Shown here: positions 6,518 to 10,887 of the stretch, in pieces
How the letters are laid out: every line of letters begins with the position of its first letter
Numbering within the stretch: position 1 is the first letter of the stretch
NCBI GenBank assembly: GCA_910586095.1
Contig: CAJUHQ010000023.1
Location: 21,636 to 32,522 of the forward strand
DNA length: 10,887 nucleotides
Direction of reading: 5' to 3'
Source of the DNA: an uncultured Lachnospiraceae bacterium
Lineage (GTDB): Bacteria; Bacillota; Clostridia; Lachnospirales; Lachnospiraceae
The notes under the pieces: model-generated
The model's database searches: none
The model's input: only the letters and a program-made list of their open reading frames with translations
What the model was told of the DNA's origin: nothing
Translations under genes and position numbers: made by a program

Positions 6518-8626
6518 TTAAGATTTATCAACTATAGCAATTACTACCGACCTCGGGCACATTACAATCTCACAGTTTCCTGTCCATTTTGTCAACTTGT
6601 GATAATCTACATCTTTTGTATGTTCAAACTCTGTGTTCATAATAATACGCCACTTTCTTCCGAGAGGAAGGGTTGGAAGCTGCACATTCTCTTTCTCCCA
6701 ATATGCATTTACACCTATATAAATAATATCATCTTCCGTATTTCCTTGTGTACGTCCAGCAAACATAATTCCTATCATATGTGTATCCGATTCACAATGA
6801 CTATTCCATGCTGTCTTATTGTGTACAGACACTTCAGGAAAGCCGCAACCACTCGGACCAGAACGCCCTCTGAGTATAGGATGTTTCTTGCGCAGATCAA
6901 TCATAAACTTACAAAACTCAAACATCTCACTGTACTCTTCCTTACGTCTCCAGTCGATCCACGATACAATATTATCTTGGCAGTAAGCATTATTGTTCCC
7001 AAATTGTGTATTGCAGAACTCATCTCCTGCAAGAAACATTGCAGAACCTCTACTGCACATTAAGATGGCAAACGCATTTTTTCGCAATCGATTTCTCAAT
7101 TGCAAAACTTCTGGATCGGTGGTTTCTCCTTCCACTCCACAATTCCAGCTATTATTGTCATTTGCTCCATCTGTATTGTTCCATCCATTTTTTTCATTGT
7201 GTTTATAATTATAAGCATACATATCATACAGTGTGAAGCCATCGTGACAGTTTAGGAAATTTACAGTAGCATTCTCACCACGATTTTCCTTTCCATATAG
7301 ATCAAATGAACCTGTGATACGGTTGATCGCCGCCTGTGCCATCCCATAATCACCCTTTAAAAAGCATCGCATATCATCGCGATATCGTCCATTCCACTCT
7401 GCCCATCGGTTCCATGCTGGAAAACTTCCCACCTGATAAAGTCCACCTGCATCCCATGCCTCAGCAATCAGTTTCACTCTTCCAAGTACTGGATCATAGG
7501 CAAGCATCTGCAAAATCGGCGGCTTATTCAGCGGAGATCCATCCTCGTTACGCCCCATGATAGAAGCCAAATCAAACCGAAATCCATCAACTCTGTAAGA
7601 CACTACCCAATAACGCAGACATTCTAGTATAAACTGTCGTACTATTGGATGATTGCAATTCATAACATTGCCACATCCGCTAAAATTATAATACTTCCCA
7701 TCAGGAGTGAGCATATAATAAATATTGTTGTCTATTCCCTTAAATGAAAAGAAAGGCCCCTTCTCATTTCCCTCCGCAGTATGGTTAAATACTACATCTA
7801 ATATCACTTCTATTCCATTACTATTAAGCGCATGAATCAGATCCCGCAATTCATTGCCTTCTTTATTGTACTCGCGCTTTGAGGCATAGGATGTGTTGGG
7901 AGCAAAGAAGCATACTGGATTATAACCCCAATAATTTAGCAATCGCTCACCATCCACCACGCGCACATCTTCCATCTCGTCAAACTCAAAAATCGGCATC
8001 AACTCCACCGCATTTACACCGAGTTCCAAAAGATAAGGGATCTTTTCCCGAATCCCTTCATAAGTTCCTCTACACTCTACACCAGAAGACTCATGCATGG
8101 TAAATCCTCTTACATGCATTTCGTAGATAATCATATCTTTGGGTTCTAGATTTGTATTTTTAAAATTACCCCAGTCATATCCACTGTCCACTACCCGCGC
8201 TTTATAGATACGATTGGAAGTATTCTTTTTCTCTCCCCATGTTCCCTGTCCTGCCACTGCCTTAGCATAGGGATCTAAGATATATTTTGTCTTGTCAAAA
8301 AGTAATCCCTTCTGAGGATCATACTCTCCATCAAACTGATATGCATATTCAAACTCAGATGGATTTAATCCAAACACTACCATAGAGTATGTGTTTCCAA
8401 TACAATATGCTTCAGGAAAGGGTATAACAGCATAGGGCTCATCTTCTCCTCTATGAAACAGACACAAGTTGCAAGCGGTTGCTCCATTTGAATGAATCGT
8501 AAAATTGACTCCTCCTTCAACATAAGTTGCCCCGTTTCTCAAGAATTTCCCTGGCCTCACTTGAAAGCCTGCCACCTCGTCTGTAGGTCCATAATATTTT
8601 CTTTTTAAGGTTGGATCTTCACTCAT
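6518..8626 (-). CDS. glgX: Glycogen debranching enzyme, isoamylase type (GH13_11)
   Basis: It hydrolyses alpha-1,6 branch points of glycogen or limit dextrin so that GlgP can continue. The 702-residue protein starts with an isoamylase-type N-terminal beta domain (roughly residues 20-130), followed by the GH13 barrel and a C-terminal beta domain. The four GH13 regions are visible: DVVFNH (277-282), VDGFRFDLAS with nucleophile D352, IAEAWD with acid/base E389, and FLNCHDGFTLYD with D462. MIIYEMHVRGFT is typical of the glgX/isoamylase group. The ATG at 8626 is chosen because AGGAGG (8637-8642) lies 9-10 bases upstream. The in-frame ATG at 8668 has no such site and would turn the binding site into coding sequence. 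The CheY-like gene follows closely. Isoamylase and GlgX cannot be separated with full certainty by sequence. Confidence 0.95.
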   Translation of the reverse strand: MSEDPTLKRKYYGPTDEVAGFQVRPGKFLRNGATYVEGGVNFTIHSNGATACNLCLFHRGEDEPYAVIPFPEAYCIGNTYSMVVFGLNPSEFEYAYQFDGEYDPQKGLLFDKTKYILDPYAKAVAGQGTWGEKKNTSNRIYKARVVDSGYDWGNFKNTNLEPKDMIIYEMHVRGFTMHESSGVECRGTYEGIREKIPYLLELGVNAVELMPIFEFDEMEDVRVVDGERLLNYWGYNPVCFFAPNTSYASKREYNKEGNELRDLIHALNSNGIEVILDVVFNHTAEGNEKGPFFSFKGIDNNIYYMLTPDGKYYNFSGCGNVMNCNHPIVRQFILECLRYWVVSYRVDGFRFDLASIMGRNEDGSPLNKPPILQMLAYDPVLGRVKLIAEAWDAGGLYQVGSFPAWNRWAEWNGRYRDDMRCFLKGDYGMAQAAINRITGSFDLYGKENRGENATVNFLNCHDGFTLYDMYAYNYKHNEKNGWNNTDGANDNNSWNCGVEGETTDPEVLQLRNRLRKNAFAILMCSRGSAMFLAGDEFCNTQFGNNNAYCQDNIVSWIDWRRKEEYSEMFEFCKFMIDLRKKHPILRGRSGPSGCGFPEVSVHNKTAWNSHCESDTHMIGIMFAGRTQGNTEDDIIYIGVNAYWEKENVQLPTLPLGRKWRIIMNTEFEHTKDVDYHKLTKWTGNCEIVMCPRSVVIAIVDKS

Positions 8627-8636
8627 TGTACAACAA

Positions 8637-8642
8637 CCTCCT
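8637..8642 (-). promoter_or_regulatory. Ribosome binding site deciding the glgX start
   Basis: An exact AGGAGG on the - strand lies 10 bases before ATG 8626 and inside the frame that begins at ATG 8668, so the shorter protein is favoured. Confidence 0.8.
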
Positions 8643-8700
8643 CTATCTAAATTTTGAGTTATTTTCATTCTAATCTGACAAACACCACAATGCGGCCTTC

Positions 8701-8716
8701 ATCTGCATTGGCAGAT
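8701..8716. repeat. Hairpin in the glgX leader
   Basis: ATCTGC (8701-8706) pairs with GCAGAT (8711-8716) around a 4-base loop, about 75 bases before the glgX start. It may only stabilise the leader. Confidence 0.4.
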
Positions 8717-8778
8717 CGCTTCTTTTATAAATCTTTCCTATCAGAATCTGTTTACTGTGCTGACTCAGATCAAGGCAT

Positions 8779-8799
8779 ATTTGAGGCTCTGACTCAAAT
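8779..8799. repeat. ATTTGAG...CTCAAAT hairpin near the glgX transcription start
   Basis: A 7-bp perfect inverted repeat (8779-8785 with 8793-8799) with a 7-base loop begins where a transcript from the predicted promoter would start. The ATTTGAG arm also occurs in the dispersed repeat family, but the rest of that element is not seen here. Confidence 0.4.
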
Positions 8800-8800
8800 T

Positions 8801-8830
8801 TGTATAGCAAACAATGTTCGCATTATTCAA
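8801..8830 (-). promoter_or_regulatory. Candidate glgX promoter
   Basis: On the - strand TTGAAT (8825-8830), an 18-base spacer and TATACA (8801-8806) resemble a sigma-A promoter. It predicts a leader of about 170 bases. The spacer contains the 15-bp half-palindrome shared with kduI. Confidence 0.45.
8807..8821. promoter_or_regulatory. Candidate operator GCAAACAATGTTCGC upstream of glgX
   Basis: The halves GCAAAC and GTTCGC are near-complementary (one mismatch) around a 3-base centre. The site fills the spacer of the predicted glgX promoter. It matches the site upstream of kduI at 13 of 15 positions, which suggests a shared regulator. The protein is unknown. Confidence 0.45.
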
Positions 8831-9334
8831 TAAAGTCCTTTGACTTATTTTCAACCTATTCACTATAAATCATTTATAACACCTTAACTCTAATTCTACA
8901 TTATTTTACAAATTGTGGCAACACTTCATAAATTTTTGCCGTTTTTACTGAAATGCAAGGATTGTTTTGTGCTATTCTTGTATAAATTAGTGTGAAAATC
9001 GATTTATTTTTTCTATTTTGCACTATTTTTTAGATGGTTTTCTTAATTTTTTTAACTATTTGTCACTTTCCCTTGTATACAATCTGTAATAGTCCTCTCT
9101 CAAAATCTTTACCAAAAACTTCATTAAACAGAACTCAATAGAAATTATGCTTCAATCCTGGAAGAATATGCTTTGAGCGCCCTATTGAATCTATTTAACA
9201 TTGCATTATTGACCCAAAATGAAAAAAGACTCCAATGATACAAAAAATATTGCTCTGGAATCCCAATAAAGAATATATTGTGATATCTATTTTCCATTTG
9301 TTTTTCAAACTATAAACAGCTTTTTGCTACAATG
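8831..9334. other. AT-rich gap without a recognisable gene
   Basis: Stop codons are frequent and no open frame has a ribosome binding site or family resemblance. Small signals are a palindrome TTGTATACAA at 9073-9082 and a 7-bp inverted repeat TCAATAG/CTATTGA (9135-9141 with 9182-9188). No riboswitch, T-box or tRNA pattern was recognised. A plus-oriented hairpin with a T-run closes the gap at 9335-9377. Confidence 0.6.
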
Positions 9335-9377
9335 CATAACAGTTTGACCTTGTAGGGCCAAACTGTTATGTTTTCTT
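9335..9377 (+). terminator. Strong hairpin with a T-run on the + strand
   Basis: A 12-bp stem (9335-9346 with 9359-9370) with a partly paired 12-base loop is followed by TTTTCTT on the + strand. It lies 25 bases past the kduI stop, where a - strand terminator is expected, but the - strand side lacks a clear U-run. It may serve kduI imperfectly, or end an unannotated + strand transcript. Confidence 0.6.
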
Positions 9378-9401
9378 GTCAACCCAATATATTTTTATAT
9401 C

Positions 9402-10262
9402 TTACATCAAGTCTTGCATCCTCACTCCATCCATATCGTCAAAAGCTTGATTTTCACCTACCATTCCCCATATAAAAGTATAAGCGCGACTTCCACTTCC
9501 TGCATGAATGGACCAGCTTGGAGAGATCACAGCCTGTTCATTTCTCATTACAATATGTCTGGTTTCCTGCGGTTCTCCCATATAATGCATCACAAATGCA
9601 TCCTCTGGCATATCAAAGTACAAATACACTTCCATACGTCTGTCATGTGTGTGACAAGGCATTGTGTTCCATACACTACCTGGCTTCAATGCTGTCATAC
9701 CCATAACAAGTTGGCAACTCTCCACTTGACCTGGCAAGATATACTTGTTAATCACTCTATGATTTGCATCTTCAAGACAGCCAAGCTCTACCTTATTTTC
9801 ATCCTTGATAATAACTACATCATCTGATGCCTCTCCCTGTGGACGAATTACTTTTGTAGGATACTCTTTATGTGCAGGAGCACTATTTAAATAAAATTTT
9901 GCTGGATTAGCCGGATCTACTGATGCGAAACTAATCTCTTTAGATCCCATTCCAATATACATTCCTTCCTTATGCCCTACCGCATATTCTTTGCCATCAA
10001 TTGTAATGATTCCTGCGGGGCCAATATTAATCACACCTAATTCTCTTCTTTGGCAAAAATACTCTGCACGCAATTCCTCTCCTGCTGTCAATTTGAGTGG
10101 TTCCACTGGCACAGCAGATCCCGTAATAATGCGGTCAATGTGGCTGTATACCAATTTGATCTCTCCAGCCTTAAATAAACTATCAATCAAAAATTCCTCA
10201 CGAAGCCTCTGTGTTGTATAATTTTTGACATCTTTTGGTGAAGCTGCTGTTCTTAATTCCAT
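9402..10262 (-). CDS. kduI: 5-keto-4-deoxyuronate isomerase
   Basis: The enzyme converts 5-keto-4-deoxyuronate to 2,5-diketo-3-deoxygluconate in the cytoplasm, in the breakdown of unsaturated uronates released by pectin or glycosaminoglycan lyases. The 286-residue protein is close to the usual 276-280 length of this cupin-fold family. The metal site is intact: H204 and H206 in PCHTHDRRMEVY, E211 in the same segment, and H253 in PSWSIHAGSGSRAY. The ending GMVGENQAFDDMDGV is also typical. AGGAAGGG lies about eight bases before the ATG. The usual partners (kduD, kdgK, kdgA) are not in the window, so the gene stands alone, next to a repeat array upstream and a long gap downstream. Regulation may involve the palindromes at 10369-10383 and 10464-10479. 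Confidence 0.96.
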   Translation of the reverse strand: MELRTAASPKDVKNYTTQRLREEFLIDSLFKAGEIKLVYSHIDRIITGSAVPVEPLKLTAGEELRAEYFCQRRELGVINIGPAGIITIDGKEYAVGHKEGMYIGMGSKEISFASVDPANPAKFYLNSAPAHKEYPTKVIRPQGEASDDVVIIKDENKVELGCLEDANHRVINKYILPGQVESCQLVMGMTALKPGSVWNTMPCHTHDRRMEVYLYFDMPEDAFVMHYMGEPQETRHIVMRNEQAVISPSWSIHAGSGSRAYTFIWGMVGENQAFDDMDGVRMQDLM

Positions 10263-10350
10263 AATGATTCCCTTCCTTTTTAATATTTTTTAGATTTATA
10301 GTTCCATCTTTTGCACTCAACATCATACTTTGTATTTTTACTATCATTCA

Positions 10351-10374
10351 GTTCACTTTATTTATCATGTGAAC
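10351..10374. repeat. GTTCAC...GTGAAC inverted repeat upstream of kduI
   Basis: A 6-bp perfect inverted repeat (10351-10356 with 10369-10374) has a 12-base AT-rich spacer. Its right arm overlaps the 15-bp motif shared with glgX, so it may be part of one composite binding region. Confidence 0.35.
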
Positions 10375-10383
10375 ATGGTTTGC
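10369..10383. promoter_or_regulatory. Candidate operator GTGAACATGGTTTGC upstream of kduI
   Basis: Its complement, GCAAACCATGTTCAC, differs from the glgX upstream site GCAAACAATGTTCGC at only two positions. It lies about 105 bases before the kduI start. No convincing promoter boxes were seen around it. Confidence 0.4.
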
Positions 10384-10463
10384 ACTAATAACTAGTTCTC
10401 TGTAAAAAATAGCTGTTTTTTCAATCTATACTTTATGTTCTATCACAATTGCCAAATATTTCT

Positions 10464-10479
10464 CTGTAAGCCCTTACAG
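10464..10479. promoter_or_regulatory. Palindrome CTGTAAG-cc-CTTACAG
   Basis: A perfect 7+7 bp inverted repeat has a 2-base centre, about 200 bases upstream of kduI. The tight centre suits a dimeric protein binding site better than an RNA hairpin. The 10384-10600 stretch otherwise holds no gene that I can support. Confidence 0.4.
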
Positions 10480-10600
10480 TTTAACGCACTATCTACTTTT
10501 AGTCAATATAGTTTCCTATTTTCAATTAGGATTTTACCCTAAAAGCAATGATTGCTCCCTTACTTTCTGTACATTCTTACAAAATTTACTTGATTTATGA

Positions 10601-10687
10601 CAACTTTCATAGTAAACTCGGATCATACAATTCCTGAAATATCTTATATCATTTCAGGCCGCATGGCCATCCCTACTATGAAAGTTG
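10601..10687. repeat. Outer palindrome of the repeat array
   Basis: CAACTTTCATAGTA (10601-10614) and its exact complement (10674-10687) enclose two smaller hairpins: CCTGAAAT/ATTTCAGG (10633-10640 with 10651-10658) and GGCC-GCAT-GGCC (10657-10668). The arm shares ACTTTCATAGTAAA with the 148-bp repeat that follows. Confidence 0.75.
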
Positions 10688-10689
10688 AG

Positions 10690-10887
10690 GACTTTCATAG
10701 TAAACCCCCATGTCTGTCATCAGACACCACTATGAATGAAAGGGGTTTACTATGAATCACACAAAATGCCAAAAGCAGGCATTTTGGCGCCATACAGTCA
10801 GCGCAGCACGTGCGCAGACCTACAGCAAGGATTCAAAGACTTTCATAGTAAACCCCCATGTCTGTCATCAGACACCACTATGAATGA
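10690..10887. repeat. Tandem 148-bp palindromic repeat, second copy cut by window edge
   Basis: The 50 bases at 10690-10739 recur without a mismatch at 10838-10887, giving a 148-bp period; the second copy runs out of the window. Each unit folds strongly. TTCATAGTAAACCCC (10694-10708) pairs with its complement (10742-10756), TGTCTG-TCAT-CAGACA (10711-10726) lies inside, then CAAAATGCC/GGCATTTTG (10762-10770 with 10778-10786) and GCGCA/TGCGC (10801-10805 with 10811-10815). No transposase gene is present. Confidence 0.85.
10752..10883 (+). CDS. Possible 43-residue micro-ORF inside the repeat
   Basis: An open frame begins MNHTKCQKQAFWRHTV and ends ...HVCHQTPL in the second repeat copy. AAAGGGG lies six bases before its ATG. 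A 25-residue frame (10678-10755, MKVEDFHSKPP...) precedes it, and their stop and start overlap as ATGA, although that first frame lacks a ribosome binding site. The product is basic, has no recognised domain, and could simply be a by-product of the repeat sequence. I place it low for that reason. Confidence 0.25.
   Translation: MNHTKCQKQAFWRHTVSAARAQTYSKDSKTFIVNPHVCHQTPL

Noticed and set aside
6599..7063. Open frame of 154 codons on the + strand opposite glgX
   Set aside because: It is antisense to a well-supported enzyme gene, has no family resemblance and no ribosome binding site.
8666..8668. ATG as start of glgX (716 aa)
   Set aside because: The added 14 residues include the AGGAGG that serves ATG 8626, and no ribosome binding site precedes 8668.
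8831..9334. Riboswitch, T-box or tRNA in the long gap
   Set aside because: No conserved core of these classes could be recognised, and the inverted repeats are short and isolated.
9377..9382. TTGACA on the - strand as a promoter -35 box
   Set aside because: No -10-like sequence lies 16-19 bases downstream; the hairpin 9335-9370 occupies that place.
9414..9827. Open frame of 137 codons on the + strand opposite kduI
   Set aside because: It is a shadow of kduI with unlikely composition and no ribosome binding site.
10690..10887. CRISPR array
   Set aside because: The 148-bp period, the single repeat pair visible and the structured intervening sequence do not fit 25-40-base repeats with unique spacers of similar size.

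Overview
The window looks like chromosome of an anaerobic, fibre-using Clostridia species, most likely a Lachnospiraceae relative. The evidence is AT-rich DNA with AT-rich gaps, strong AGGAGG-type ribosome binding sites, a cellobiose phosphorylase close to the ruminococcal type, clostridial-style glycogen enzymes, and a CheY that hints at motility. The genus cannot be fixed from the sequence alone.

Layout. On the + strand, only the 3' part of a GH94 cellobiose phosphorylase gene is present (2-1627); it ends at a strong intrinsic terminator (1632-1671). Everything else that is clearly coding lies on the - strand and is read from right to left: kduI (10262-9402), a long gap, the GH13 glycogen debranching enzyme glgX (8626-6518), a stand-alone CheY-like receiver (6456-6091), a terminator, a LacI-family regulator with its own promoter and twin palindromic operators (5781-4792), glycogen phosphorylase glgP (4616-2346), and a small Cys-Cys protein of unknown function (2313-2092). 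This series ends in hairpins and a bidirectional terminator facing the phosphorylase gene.

How the genes fit together. GlgX removes alpha-1,6 branches and GlgP releases glucose-1-phosphate from alpha-1,4 chains. Cellobiose phosphorylase also yields glucose-1-phosphate, from cellobiose. The theme is energy-saving phosphorolysis of stored and dietary glucan. KduI acts on unsaturated uronates from pectin or glycosaminoglycans. The LacI-family protein probably controls itself and perhaps the glycogen genes. The CheY next to glgX is an unexpected partner.

The non-coding parts are unusually structured. There is a tandem 148-bp palindromic repeat at the right edge (10601-10887) containing chained micro-ORFs, a dispersed hairpin repeat family (copies near 1829-2010 and 5930-5977), a small group of DnaA boxes (1748-1768), and a nearly identical 15-bp half-palindromic motif upstream of both glgX and kduI. 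Three start codons should differ from the longest open frame: glgX, the LacI regulator and the small protein. No tRNA, rRNA, CRISPR array or transposase gene was seen.
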